DNA from: Perognathus longimembris pacificus
Taxonomy: Eukaryota > Chordata > Mammalia > Rodentia > Heteromyidae
Assembly: GCF_023159225.1 (NCBI RefSeq)
Contig: NC_063172.1
Coordinates: forward strand, 42,599,832-42,663,831
DNA: 64,000 nt
Direction of reading: 5' to 3'
Part shown: one piece after another, positions 1-11,867 of the stretch
Numbering within the stretch: position 1 is the stretch's first letter
Layout: every line of letters starts with the position of its first letter
The notes under the pieces: model-generated
What the model was told of the DNA's origin: nothing
The model's database searches: none
Seen by the model: the letters and a program-made list of their open reading frames with translations, nothing else
Program-made: the position numbers and the translations under genes

Positions 1-376
1 CAACAAATGACTGACTCTAAAATCTGATTTATTACCACTTGACAATTTTCCCCTAAAGTTAAATTTTATACTTTGAGCAACAGATTTCTAGAGCCAGACT
101 CATTACTGCAATGATTCAGTCCTTTAGATAGATCATTTATAATACTATCTGTGTCTATTTCATAAAAGAGCTGCACATTTTCTCCATCAATTCCTACTGC
201 AATTTGCAAATGAGCTGAAAGCATTTACTTGCATATATATCAAACTGTTGTCTATTGGTTATACCAGTCATTTTATAACCACAACTGATCATTAAAAACC
301 AATCATTTCCTTTATAAACTATAAAACTGAAAACCATATTAAACTTAGAGGAAAACAACTAAAAACTAGTTAGAAA

Positions 377-648
377 GCTGGGTGCTGATGGTTCACGCCT
401 ATAATCCTAGCTACCCAGGAGGCTAAGATCTAAATTGTGGTTCAAAGCCAGCCCAGGCAGGACAGTCTATGAGATGCTTATTTCCAGTTAACTACCAAAA
501 AGTTTGGAAATGGAACTCTGGCTTAAATGGTAGAGTGCTATTCTTGAGCAAAAAGTGCTCAGGGACAGCACCCAGGCCTTGACCTGAGTTCAAACCCCAG
601 GACATGTGTGTGTGTGTGTGTGTGTGTGCGTGCACACGTGTGTGTGTT
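377..648 (+). mobile_element. Geo-type SINE with (TG)n tail
   Basis: Shows the Geo layout: a GGTGCTG..GGTTCACGCCTATAATCC head, a TCCAGTTAACTACC middle, a TGGTAGAGTGCTA..CTTGAGCAAAAAG segment and an end at TTCAAACCCCAG. The tail is an alternating TG run. A short TAGAAAG at both ends (371, 666) may be the target duplication. Diverged, so fairly old. Confidence 0.75.
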
Positions 649-676
649 AATCTTTCTAATATATATAGAAAGATTA
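648..676. repeat. Perfect 11-bp inverted repeat
   Basis: TAATCTTTCTA and TAGAAAGATTA flank a 7-base AT spacer, directly next to the alternating TG tract. Confidence 0.85.
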
Positions 677-1117
677 TCTTAACAGATTTTATTACCTCTA
701 ATTTAAGACCATATTCATGAATATGAAATATACTTTCTTCTTGAATCATACCCTTACTTTTTTTTCAAAAAAGTATCCAATGGATTCATTATTTGGCTAA
801 GAGTTGGACTGCGTCTATTATAGTGTTTGTAGAAACATTACTACTATGAAAAAGAGTACTTTTTGAGCACAAAACAAGCTAGTGCTTGGCTACTGATTGT
901 AAATGAGATTCAATGATTATGTGACTGTGAATAAAATCACTGAACATTTTATACATTCATCATATCAGGAGAGTTAAGAACGTGAGTTTAAATCCTAACT
1001 ATTGCCAAGACAGCGATGTCAGAAGTGACCAAGTTCCCTAGGTTGAGATTTTGTCCTAGAAAATTTCTCATGGACTGAATGAAGAGAACAAGAATCACTA
1101 TTTATTTTTATTATTGA

Positions 1118-1250
1118 TCTCCTTAAGTAGCTGTACAAAGGGTTTCAATTCAACATGTCAATTTATGCATGCAATGCATTTTGATTAATGCCATTTGTCT
1201 CATTATTCCCCCCAATTTGTTCCAACCCCATCTATTCCCTCAAATTACCT
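1118..1250 (-). mobile_element. Old L1 3' UTR fragment
   Basis: Reads CTTAAGTAGCTGTACAAAGG followed by a CAACATGTCAATTTATGC segment. The same ordered sequence occurs at 42,190-42,310 and 46,490-46,620. Its layout resembles the younger L1 3' ends of this window read backwards, so it is probably an older L1 subfamily. Confidence 0.5.
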
Positions 1251-1568
1251 GGTTTAATCTTTCATATATGCATATATATAGAGAGAATGTTATTACTATG
1301 TTTACCTATACTTCCTCTTTCATTTCTCAGCTCTCCTTTTCCTTGACCTACCCCTGCCACAACATGTTTCTATTTACTATTCATTTTTGTTAAACTTTAA
1401 GTTAGTTAAAGAGTCTCAGTTTTAATAAGTTATTGTGACAAAGTACAAGACTATGCTAATTAACCCAGTGTCTGGTGTTAACACCTCTTCAATGGGTGAT
1501 TATTATTAGCATAGTGACACTTTCCGTTACCACTAATGTATCTTTCAATCAGTTAAAAGACTGCTCTA

Positions 1569-1785
1569 GGGCTGGGGATATAGCCTAGTGGCAAGAGTGC
1601 CTGCCTCGGATACACGAGGCCCTAGGTTCGATTCCCCAGCACCACATATACAGAAAAACGGCCAGAAGCGGCACTGTGGCTCAAGTGGCGGAGTGCTAGC
1701 CTTGAGCAGGAAGAAGCCAGGGACAGTGCTCAGGCCCGGAGTCCAAGGCCCAGGACTGGCCAAAAAAAAAAAAAGACTGCTCTAG
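1569..1785 (+). mobile_element. IDL-Geo SINE, young subfamily
   Basis: A tRNA-Ala-derived ID head with Pol III boxes (A box TAGCCTAGTGG, B box GGTTCGATTCC) is joined to the Geo 3' half and an A tail. AAAAGACTGCTCTAG flanks it on both sides as target duplication. Confidence 0.9.
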
Positions 1786-2575
1786 GTTTTTCATAAGTTA
1801 TATCTAATAATGGATATTCTCAGAGATGTTTATATGATGAAGCATACTCAAAAGAAAATATAGAAATTGCATATTCAAATGTTTACTTTTTCTATATGGC
1901 AAAAAAAAAACCAAATTAAATGTCAGTGAATTCATATACCTAAGCTTACTTTTCCCATATTATTTGGTAAATAAGATCCTTTTATAATGTGTGAGCATTG
2001 CTGAAAAGTAAGTACTATCATTTTCTGGGTTTTTAATCTCACATTGTGAGATATGGTGTACAGAAAGTTATATTATGTGCTTTCTTTTATGACGATTTTA
2101 TCAAACTTGATCTCAGAAAAAAAAATAGAGCAGGTAGAATGGAAAATCTCTCCTGCCTGCCACACAAACATCCCCAAAACTCACAGCCAGTTCTCTTTAA
2201 CATAAAGCCTTAGTCATCACCACAACAGATTGCTTTATGTTCTGGATGAAGAGGTGAGCTGTACTGCAGAAGTAAAAGGCTTCTCCTGCTATAATTCCAA
2301 CCTGGGTCTTGAGCTGCTCCGAAAAGCCATTTCCCATCCTTCAGTATAGCACTACCTCATCCATCCTGTGGGAGCCTCCATTTACAATAAATTTACTATG
2401 CATTTCAGAACTGTATTCTCTTCCCTATTCTTTCTCTCTATATAGATTTCTTTACAATGGTATTTCGTTGTGCTCTGATGATTTTTCTGTTCAGCTCTGT
2501 AAATAAAACACTGTTTACTTTTAAAAATACATAAATACACATACATTCTGTACATGAAATAAAAACTCCTCCAAA

Positions 2576-2795
2576 GGGGCTGGGGATATAGCCTAGTGGC
2601 AAGAGTGCCTGCCTCGGATACACGAGGCCCTAGGTTCGATTCCCCAGCACCACATATACAGAAAACGGCCAGAAGCGGCGCTGTGGCTCAAGTGGCAAAG
2701 TGCTAGCCTTGAGCGGGAAGAAGCCAGGGACAGTGCTCAGGCCCTGAGTCCAAGGCCCAGGACTGGCCAAAAAAAAAAAAAAAACTCCTCCAAAA
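2576..2795 (+). mobile_element. IDL-Geo SINE, young subfamily
   Basis: Full-length copy, almost identical to the one at 1,569, flanked by direct repeats of AAAAACTCCTCCAAA. Confidence 0.9.
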
Positions 2796-3384
2796 ACTAC
2801 CCCAACTAAAATATGTTAAAGGACATTTAATCAAATATAATTTCATTAATACTTAAATGAAGTGCAACAAATCATTTTCAACATAAACAAAACTTTGTGG
2901 TGATTTTATTTAATGCCATAGATATGCTTTCATGTTCATTAGTTCACCCAACATACAACACACATTTAAAAAAAGAGACATGCTGTTCTGACTCACTATG
3001 GAGCCTATTGCTTTTGTTATGATAAGCTTTTGTTTGAAAATCCTGATATAGACATACAGGTCATTGTAAATAGTAATAATAGAAATGCAGGGAAAATCTT
3101 CAAGGTTTACCCAAATTCATAGCAAAACTGAAGTCTTTTCATAATTCTTGAGTGAAAAATGAGCTGGGTTGGAGTATTTCACTTTTATCTTCCAGCACAG
3201 TTTCATTCATCTATTTACTTGGGGCTTTAAAAGTTAAGCATAGCTTTTATCTAAATGATTTTCTTAATCTTTCAAAATTTTTCTTTTGGCAAATAATAAT
3301 TAATTTGGGATATAAAAATAGAGATTCAATAACTCTAATTTTGCTTTGTTTGAATTGTCATTAAAAGTTACCACAAAGGACTTG

Positions 3385-3462
3385 GGTTGTAAATTAGAAA
3401 GAGAGAGAACACTTGTCTGGAATACACAAGGCCCTAGGTTCCATCTCCAGCACTCTAGAAGT
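3385..3462 (+). mobile_element. Diverged ID-like SINE fragment
   Basis: Retains ACACAAGGCCCTAGGTTCCA and CTCCAGCACTC of the ID B-box region. The head is degraded. Confidence 0.45.
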
Positions 3463-3919
3463 TACAACAAAACAAGAATGTACAACAGCTCTGGTAGTTA
3501 TTTATGCTGTAACAATGAGCCTCTTGTGCTTTAATAATGGTTTATCTTGCTAACTCAGATATATCCGATCTGCTGAAATGTGTCATTGTTTTCATTTTAT
3601 ATTTTCTTCCTAAAAATACCTAAAATAACATTTAAATATACAACTCTCTTACCTAAATACCATATTTAGCTTTCCTGATTTGAGAGACAACATAGGCACT
3701 AGAAGTTTCTGACATGTTGCTGTTCCTCCAACATTTAGTTCCTTTAGATTTTATAAGTTGCTTTTATATCAATCAGCAGTGTATTTTCCAAGTATTATAA
3801 ATACACCTTATTCCGTTTAATTAATTTTAATTACATAAATTAAATTTAAACAACAAACTTTCATAAAATCGTCTTCTGATATTTGTTTTTACTTTCAAAA
3901 CTGATGCTGCCTTAGTTAT

Positions 3920-4147
3920 GCACTGGGCGGCTCATGCCTATAATCCCAACACTCAGGAGGCTGAGATTTGAGGATCTCGGTTTGAAGTCAGCCTGGAAAA
4001 ATAACCTGAAAAAAGGTAGAAGTAGAGATGTGGCCCAAGTGTTAAAATGCTGACCTTGAGCATAAAAGCTAAGCAAGAGAATATTGTCCTGCGTTCCCTC
4101 AAGACCCAGTACTGAAACACGTATGTGCGTACATGTGTATGCGCGCG

Positions 4148-4183
<36 letters not shown>
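3920..4183 (+). mobile_element. Old Geo SINE ending in a Z-DNA-prone CA tract
   Basis: Head GGCGGCTCATGCCTATAATCC and the later CTTGAGCATAAAAG segment identify a diverged Geo copy. Its tail has become alternating purine-pyrimidine sequence (about 4,118-4,183): TATGCGCGCGTGCGCGCACA followed by a long CA run. Confidence 0.7.
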
Positions 4184-4185
<2 letters not shown>

Positions 4186-5033
4186 ATCTTGCTGTCAACT
4201 TGGTGCACAGAATTTATATCATGTGTTTTTCTTGTAATAACTATTGCTATATACTCTGGAATATTGAATACTTGTAAAGATAGTGGATTATTAAATAAAC
4301 AAATATTTAACTCTATAAATTGGTCAGTTTCCTAAAATCAAAATTACCATAAATATACCAACTGAAAGGGAATTGCTTAGCATCTTGTACTGCATTGCTG
4401 GTGGGTTTTTAGCTAACCTCTTTGGTGGAAGATGAATCAAGCATACAACTTCTGCAGCCTCCACTGGATCTCCATCTTCTGCTTTTCTGTAAATTGGGCC
4501 TCATATGTGTGAATATAGTACCACACTGTCAGGTTTTCACTCAGGCCACTCATACCATTTGGATTAGAAATAAGAGACAGACTCAGTTTCCAGTTTCTCT
4601 GCTTTTGCTCACTTCCTGTGCTATCCTCTCCTGTCCAGCAGCCAGCTGTTTGGATCAGCTGTAGAGACCTCAAATCCAATCCCACTCTCAAGAGGACTAG
4701 CACAGACATATCCACCAGGTTCTTTCATTGCATTAAGTCTTCTCCTTTTAGCAATTACCATTTTCTGTATTAGTTGATATTTTCTAGACACTTGAACATA
4801 AATACCTTTATATTTTTAACTTTATTTTTCTCATTCCATCAGTAAAAATAAATCTTATAAAAGATATTTAATTAAAATATTACATTCTCTGAAACTCTAA
4901 ATAATGGATCACATTACATAATGCTCTTTTTAAAATATGTTTGTTAAGTAGTTGTACTGAGGAGTTCCATTTTACAAAGCAATATATCAAAACACACTGC
5001 CTCTTGAACCATGTCATTCCTTTTAACCACACA

Positions 5034-5056
5034 TGCACACACACACACACACACAC
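5034..5056. repeat. (CA)n microsatellite
   Basis: About ten CA units. Confidence 0.9.
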
Positions 5057-5229
5057 TGCTGAAACAGATGAAAACCTCAACACTGCCAATTATCAGTCAG
5101 ATTCTCCTGTACTTTGTCTCACAGGGAATGTCACTTGTGTTAATACAAAATTAAACGTAAAATGTTGATGCTCAGTTAGGTGATGTCAGTTCAGCATGGC
5201 AGTATTGAGCACCCATTGTAAAGGCCAAC

Positions 5230-5415
5230 AGCCTGACTTTTACCTTGTTCCTCATCCTACTTTCTATACACCTTGGACACATGATTAAAATCTGCCTATC
5301 TCTTCATCTACAAAATGAGTCAAAGAAGAGTCCTAAGTCACAATTTACTGTAGTTAAATAATTAATATAATTAAATTTCTTTAGTCCCTGGCACATGCCA
5401 AAGCTAAGCTTTATT
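5230..5415 (+). mobile_element. MIR relic
   Basis: Contains the eroded MIR core (CCTATCTCTTCATCTACAAA) and the later CCCTGGCACATG segment in order. Confidence 0.55.
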
Positions 5416-5539
5416 ACATGTTTCACATTCAAAGACCCACCAGTGGGCCAAAAGATAGAAGCTCTTTCTAAAGCATCACATTAATAACACCTCTTCCAAT
5501 ACCTGTCTCACACACAAATTACAAGTGGCCACAGCATTA

Positions 5540-5800
5540 GCTTAAACATGCCCTGTTCTTACTATGAACCCTTACAATGCTACACTGTTTCAGCTTTCAT
5601 TAGCATTCTGTTCATATAATTCATCCCCTCTAGGGACTCTCATAGGCTGTTTGACTTAGGCCTGGGAGTCGAAAACAATTATAATGGCAATGCTGGGGAC
5701 AATTACAATGAATTGCTCAAATTAATCAGTGTCTGCCCCTAGACTTATCATAAATCACCTACACTGTACATTTGTACCTCATGAAGAAGCAATGGGATGG
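5540..5800. other. Repeat-free stretch with clustered SOX-type sites
   Basis: Two related segments, ACAATTATAATGGCAATG (5,675) and ACAATTACAATGAATTG (5,699), bring several ACAAT/ATTGT cores plus homeobox-like AATTAATC within 60 bases. This is a candidate conserved regulatory element only. Confidence 0.3.
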
Positions 5801-6136
5801 GTTTGAGGCTGTTCTGATATCTGCTCTTGTACATGTATTATCCTGTACTATCAATAAATGCTTTAGGGAATTCTCTTTTTCTCTTCACTGGTCTTTAACA
5901 TTGTTTAATTGCCATGATGTGAATTGTTATGTATTTTAATAAAAACATCTACTACCGTGCTAGCTTTTCTTGAACAAAGTACAGTTTATACATTAAATCC
6001 ACTCACTAATCATAGGGATATATATGAGCACAAACACTAAATGTAAAGATCTGAAATGGAGCTCTTCTTTTGGAGTTTTTCTGTCTGGTTGACCTTTTCA
6101 GCTTTGCCTATTTGCTTATTTGCTTCTTTAGATTGT

Positions 6137-6223
6137 TTTTTCTGTAGTTCTGGTGATTGAACCCAGCACTTGCACATGCTAAGCAAGCACTCTTGTCTAT
6201 TGAACTATATTCACAGATAGCTT
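6137..6223 (-). mobile_element. ID-like SINE fragment
   Basis: Reads GATTGAACCCAGCACTTGCA and GCTAAGCAAGCACTCTTG, the antisense of an old ID head. Confidence 0.6.
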
Positions 6224-6231
6224 TGCTTTTT

Positions 6232-6350
6232 ATTAGCTCATGACCTTAGACAAGATTGTTGACTTTCTGTACCACAGTTTTCCTATCTGCAAAAAAATGC
6301 AAGTAAAATGATTAATAGATCTGTAATATAAAACAGAATAAAAAAGAAAA
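6232..6350 (+). mobile_element. MIR relic
   Basis: TGACCTTAGACAAG, then CACAGTTTTCCTATCTGCAA, correspond to the MIR core in order. Confidence 0.5.
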
Positions 6351-6829
6351 GAAACATGAAGGACCTGCAACATGTAAAAGTACTGAATACACATCTGTCA
6401 TGATGTCACTAAAACCTCTCTTCCACGATATAATACATTTCTTATTTGTACAAATGACTTGTAGGATATCTACTTCCAGCATGCTAAAAGTCTAAAACTA
6501 AAAGAATGAATTTCTAACTATAGAATATCAACAATCAATCAGATGATGAAGGAATTTTTACAGTCAAAAAGTGTTTCTATGTTTCCTAAAACTATATATT
6601 TTTTCCTCTATTCTTACTGAAAAGCAACAAGAAAAAAAGAAAACATTTTTTTTTCAAGAATGATACCAAAATCCCGTTTTGTTTCTCAGCCTGAAGTTAT
6701 TTCCTAGTTAGAAACCAGGAGGTAAGTTATCTTCTTCTATCAAGACTAATATATTAGAAAATGAGGCCTTGGAAAATGATTATACGTTGAGCACTTTTGG
6801 AAAACAAGTCAAAGAATGAATTAACTGAA

Positions 6830-7300
6830 TGAAAACTGTTTTTAGAACCATTAACAATCTGCACGACCCCTTAACCTTCCCCCAATGAATCTTCCAATTT
6901 GCCACATGCTATTTTATACTTTTGTTAAAATTTATTTATGCATTCACATTACTATGCACAGCCAGGAGATCTGAGCCCTAAAACAAAATCACATTAAATG
7001 CTGCAGACAGAATGTGGAAAGGCAGTAAAATTACCCATCCATAGTTACGGAGCTGTTATTAACCCTCTGGCAACAGGCCAATTTAGAGAAGTTATTTAAA
7101 GTTGTCATTCAGGGAGTGTTAACACTCCATTGTGGTCCCATATTTTCCATATCAATTACATTTGATTTATATGTTTTCACTTTGTAATGACTAACATTGG
7201 GCCATTGACAGTTTGGCCTTTCACAGTTACTTATAACTAACTAGAAATTAAATTTTACATGTTGACAGTAAATGCATGGAGCAGCTTTAATGTTCTTATG
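6830..7300. other. Repeat-free stretch, candidate conserved element
   Basis: About 470 bases with no recognisable transposon, low complexity or open frame. Contains several AATTA/TAAT cores and ATTTATGCATTCA (an octamer-like ATGCA). Conservation is a guess to be tested. Confidence 0.25.
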
Positions 7301-7417
7301 TTCAGTTTTACATTGTTTCTGAATAGTCAGTTTTACTAAAATCGACTTTATTGGTCATCACTGCTACCCATGATTAGGTACAAAATTGAGGAACTCTACG
7401 TGAGTGCATACACACAC

Positions 7418-7419
<2 letters not shown>

Positions 7420-7467
<48 letters not shown>
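7420..7467. repeat. (GA)n microsatellite
   Basis: About 22 GA units after a short CACACA run. Confidence 0.9.
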
Positions 7468-7468
<1 letters not shown>

Positions 7469-7504
7469 AAAAAAAATAAAAAGAACCAGGATTGATTCCT
7501 TTGG

Positions 7505-7510
7505 GCTCTT

Positions 7511-7542
<32 letters not shown>

Positions 7543-7545
7543 GTT

Positions 7546-7580
<35 letters not shown>

Positions 7581-7780
7581 GCCAGTCCTGGGCCTTGGAC
7601 TCAGGGCCTGAGCACTGTCCCTGGCTTCCTTTTGCTCAAGGCTAGCACTCTGCCACTTGAGCCACAGCGCCACTTCTGGCCGTTTTCCATATATGTGGTA
7701 CTGGGGAATTGAACCCAGGGCTTCATGTATACGAGGCAGGCTCTCTTGCCACTAGGCCATATTCCCAGCCCTCTTCCTTT
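7505..7780 (-). mobile_element. IDL-Geo SINE with split poly(T) start
   Basis: Body at 7,580-7,771 in antisense. Its A tail is seen as two long T runs (7,513-7,579) divided by TTGTTG. CTCTTCC(C)TTTTT flanks it. It has the older-subfamily changes (TATACGAGGC, GAATTGAACCC). Confidence 0.85.
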
Positions 7781-9019
7781 TTTTCTTAAACTGTTGATGG
7801 AAGAGTATCTTATGAGTGAAGTGCATATTAGTGAGTTTTCAGCTCTGGAGTAACTTTATTAAATTATCTCAAGTGTCTACAGTAACATGGCAGTCTTTAA
7901 ATTGGTAGGTCATGACCTTCATCAATGGCTTAAAAGAAATGGTCAAAGACCTAACAAGGAACAAGATAAAATGGAAGTGTGAAAAACATCAAAACATATC
8001 TTTGCCTATCTACCTAGTTATAAACTTTTTTGTGTAACTGATTGTTCTGAGATGAACTAAGATTATCCTAAAGAAAATTGTCCCATTATATTATGAGTGT
8101 TTTTCATTATAATGTACTTCTTAAAAATATATTCAATCTTTCTTGACAAATTAAAACTAGACTGAAGAACACTAGAAAAAAACTAAATACAAAGATGTAA
8201 GGAGGTAATTGCAACTAATTGACTTGTACCATGAAAAAAAAAGCTCTTAAAAATCATTCTCATAACTTGTCATATTTTCACATTGATTCCTATAAAAGTA
8301 CAAGACAACTTCATAAAACTCAAAATAATTAAACAACATGTTATTTACCACACATATATCACTGAAGTTAAATTTTGAAAAATAAATAAATGGAACACAT
8401 ATAGCTAATGACTTTTCAAAACAATGATAGTCCTTAGAAAGGCAGGAGTAAGGGGAAAAAGGAGTAGTAACACAAAGAAAGTTGAAGTACCTTATTGGTG
8501 CTGAAGGGCAAGTCCACATCTAAATCCATCTCTCATCTCTCTGGTAAACAAAGTTTCAGTGAGACCACCATGTCCATCTGTTGATGTATGATGTATTGCC
8601 AGGAATTTTAGTCTAAGGATTCTAAAATATTTATTTTCTAGTTATTTTAAGAGAAATTTTACTGATGTCTAGTCTAGCCTACAAAAAATTAAAGGCTTTT
8701 TAATAATAGTTTTTATCAATATGTATGATGGAATGTTGTAGACCTATTGTTACCTATTGAAATATATAATGATGGAATGTTCTAAATCCTTTCAGTCTTT
8801 CCTCAGCCCTAAGGGAGGAAAGTGGTTCATTCAACATATAATTACATGCAATCTTCGGAAATATATTACATCAGTGTTAGATGTTCAAGTTGGCTCTGCT
8901 TCTTTACTTCCAAGAAAATTAAACCACACTGTCTTCCTTATAGCATGAAACAGGAAAAACATTTCCAGTTTGTCTATAAAAGATTGATAATGAAGTAAGG
9001 AGGCTACATTTAAGTAACT

Positions 9020-9660
9020 TCTTATAGCCATCCTGGTGCCTCTTGCTGGATAGAGGGAATTCTACATCCAGTGATAAAAATCCTAGACCTCAGAGAGGCC
9101 ATTCATTGAATGCAGATGCATAGCTCAAGGTGAGCTACAAGGGCTGTGCTTCAGAGAAATGCAGATGTCATAAACTTAGGATAATTTTGCATGGAGAATG
9201 CTCTGATTCTTGAGGAGACCAGGTCTGGCCTGTGCCATCTTGACCCCATGGTGGAGAGAAAAGTCTGGTATCTTGTCTTCATAGTGAGGGACGGTGAAGT
9301 CCCCACTGCCCAGGTCATGGGCATGCCTCAATCCCTGGAGGCAGGGGAGAGCACTTGGCTGGTAGGTTACTAAACCTGTCAGTCCAGTGCCTAGGACTTG
9401 GAGTTTCCTATGACCCTGCCCCTTGACCTGACCCTATTTAGGCCTAGACCAGCTCAGGTGCCATTATAACATGCCATGTGTCTCTCATTTCCTGTCCTGG
9501 CTCCTGGCTCTCCTCCAGTGACTACAGCATCCATTTCAGCTCTCCATTGGAGCTGAATTGGTTTGTTAGTATTGTTTTGTACTTTCTTTCCTCTCTGACC
9601 TTTATGGCTGTTTCCTAACCATGTTAAATGTATTTAATGGTATCTGATCTTTGAGACCAG
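9020..9660. other. Unclassified GC-richer stretch, possibly an LTR
   Basis: Distinctly less AT-rich than its surroundings. It contains a 60-codon open frame (9,191-9,373, +) with no recognisable domain. I could not assign it; an old LTR is one possibility, as compact GC-rich segments with short ORFs are typical of them. Confidence 0.3.
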
Positions 9661-9730
9661 AGCCCACTATGTAGTTAGTGACATTTTATTTTTTTAATTG
9701 CTTCATTAGTGAACTTTCCTTTTTTTCCAT

Positions 9731-9840
9731 TTCCTTATTGTTAAAGTGATGTACAGAGGAGTTACATATGTGAGGCATATGTGAGGCAGTGAAAAATGAA
9801 GGAGGAACAAGTTGGATAAGAAATGTACTCACTGGCCTTT
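9731..9840 (-). mobile_element. Very short L1 3' end with inverted 5' segment
   Basis: 9,731-9,790 is the last 60 bases of the L1 3' UTR in antisense (TTATTGTTAAAGTGATGTAC). 9,796-9,840 is the next part of the same UTR in sense (AAGAAATGTACTCACTGG). Opposite orientation of neighbouring pieces is the signature of twin priming. Confidence 0.65.
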
Positions 9841-10255
9841 TAATAAATAAATGAACTCCAAAATTCAACCTCTCAAAATGTGGCTTCTCCATTTTCACAT
9901 CATACATCTAACAGAATCATTTTGAATCATTTTCAACCATCCACTGAGGCTAACTTTTTGTAAACTAAAAGAGAACTTGATGCAACAAAACTAAATGATT
10001 CATATATCACCTTCTAAATTTCAACTAACTTCCTGGGAAGATAGTAGTAAAAAATACAGTGGTTCCTTTTGGTTTTTACTAGCTCAAATATACTGTTTCA
10101 TAAGGTATACATCTTAGCAGCCCAGTAGAGCTTCCTCCCACTCCCAAAGGTGACATCTGGCAATATCTGGAGCCATTTTGAGTTCTAACTACAGAGCATT
10201 GAGTGGTTAGAGGGAGTAGATATTGCTAAACAATTTATAATGCCCAATTATCCCA

Positions 10256-10262
10256 ACACATA

Positions 10263-10320
<58 letters not shown>
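10256..10320. repeat. (CA)n microsatellite
   Basis: Around 30 CA units with one or two interruptions at the left. Confidence 0.95.
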
Positions 10321-10321
<1 letters not shown>

Positions 10322-10431
10322 GATCAATTAAGCCAATGTTGAAGAGCCCAGATGTAGACTTTGGATTGTATTAAGAACAGATCCCAGTTGAGTAATCCTC
10401 TCTTTAAAAACAAACACATTCTCTCAGAACC

Positions 10432-10742
10432 ATGCACAAGAGCCAATGGATTGTGCCTATAAACCTAGCTACTCAGGGGGCTGAGATCAAGAGGACTATT
10501 GTAAGAGTATAGCCCACTTAAGAAGTTCTCAAAAAACTGAAAACGATAAACTTGTATGTCATTCCAGCTATTCAGGAAACAAATAAAAGGATCACATTTT
10601 GAGACAACCTGGGCAAAAAGTAAGACTGTATTGAAAAAACAGGAAAAGCAAAAGAACTGGGAGATAGCTCAAGTGATAGTGCATGTCTAGTATGCATAAA
10701 GTCTTGACCTCAAACCACAGTAAACCCCTCCCCCCAAAAAAG
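10432..10742 (+). mobile_element. Diverged B1/ID composite SINE (B4-like)
   Basis: B1-like TGTGCCTATAAACCTAGCTA followed by GGGCTGAGATCAAG, a second B1-like unit (CATTCCAGCTATTCAGG), and an ID-like 3' part (AACTGGGAGATAGCTCAAGT). Boundaries approximate. Confidence 0.55.
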
Positions 10743-11239
10743 TCTTGGTTCCAATGACACATGTACAAGCACATCTTACACATCTCATACACATATGTAA
10801 TTACAAAACCTGAGGCAATTCTGCTTCAAACTACTTGTGTATGTGGTTTTTTTCATCAAAATATTTTTTGTATGAATTACCCACACAAACAGCCCGAGTT
10901 CTTTAGCGCTTTCTGCACACAGATGTATTTTTAAAGTTATGTTATTGCTAGAGCTTTATCATTTCATCTACCTAATTGAACATCTTTCAAAAATATGAAT
11001 TGCCAAAGGACATTTTCATGCAGTTTCTTATTTGTTATGCAGCTTTGAGTCAGTCTTCAGCATCTGTACCTGGCTTGATCCTATTCCAAGTGATATTACT
11101 GAATATCCTAAAAACACTGTCTGCGACATTATATGTCATGAGTTTAAACAGTCTGTCACCACTAGCAAAAAAAAAAAAAAAAGGAGGGAGTGGTGTCTAG
11201 CAAACATTTCAGATGTTTCCCAGAAAAGGTGTGAATGTT

Positions 11240-11480
11240 TTCATTAAAATTAAGAATGTATTTTATAATGAGTATCCATATGTAACCATTCCCATAATTT
11301 TAGTGAATTAATGAATATTTCTAACTTGTACAAGAAGATAGATGACAATTTTGCTATTCATTAACTGCTTCATTAGCAGGCTCTGGGAAAGCAGGCTAAT
11401 TATTACCCAAATTAGTAAATGATAATAGACAACTCTGAAACTTTTCAAAAGCATGTTGTGATATGTATAATCACTGCTAG
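11240..11480. other. Repeat-free stretch rich in homeobox-type cores
   Basis: Many TAAT/ATTA cores (for example GTGAATTAATGAATATT, CAGGCTAATTATTACCC) and no transposon signal. Candidate regulatory element only. Confidence 0.25.
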
Positions 11481-11622
11481 ATGTTTGTCATTATTTATTT
11501 AAAGATATCATTAGTAAAGATCTAATAAAAGTACTAATTAAGAAGAGTAAAATCCTGTCTCCTCAAAATTATCAGTGTATTATATTGTGTGGTCTACATT
11601 AAATTGAAAACTATTGGGGCTT

Positions 11623-11852
11623 GGACAGGTGCCGGTAGCTTACACCTGTAATCCTATCTACTCAAGAGGCTGAGATTTGAGAATCATTGTTCAAAACCAG
11701 CCAGGGAAAGAAAGCTCTTGAGATTCTTATCTCCATTTAATGACTAAAAACCCAGGAGTGCAGTTGTGGCTCAAGTGGTAGAGCTCTAGCCTTGAGCAAA
11801 ATGGCTCAGAGACAGTGCCCATGCCCTGAGTTGAAGCCCTAGGACTGGTACA
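11623..11852 (+). mobile_element. Geo SINE
   Basis: Clear Geo head (TACACCTGTAATCCTATCTA), middle and 3' part (TGGCTCAAGTGGTAGAGCTC). A partial second head follows at 11,868-11,930. Confidence 0.8.
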
Positions 11853-11867
11853 ACATACCTGTATTTG

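Larger units (their letters stand above)
1..7380. other. Intergenic DNA, no gene
   Basis: AT-rich sequence far upstream of SNX16. Outside the listed SINE, MIR, old L1 and microsatellite pieces, nothing was recognised in 1-376, 677-1,117, 1,800-2,560, 2,800-3,380, 3,470-3,900, 4,190-5,030, 5,800-6,130 and 6,350-6,830. The segment 2,200-2,480 has a CTCCATTTACAATAAA signal and could be an unclassified LTR remnant. Confidence 0.6.

Noticed and set aside
1602..1650. Possible tRNA gene, given A and B boxes
   Set aside because: The boxes belong to the tRNA-derived head of IDL-Geo SINEs; no cloverleaf with acceptor stem can be folded.
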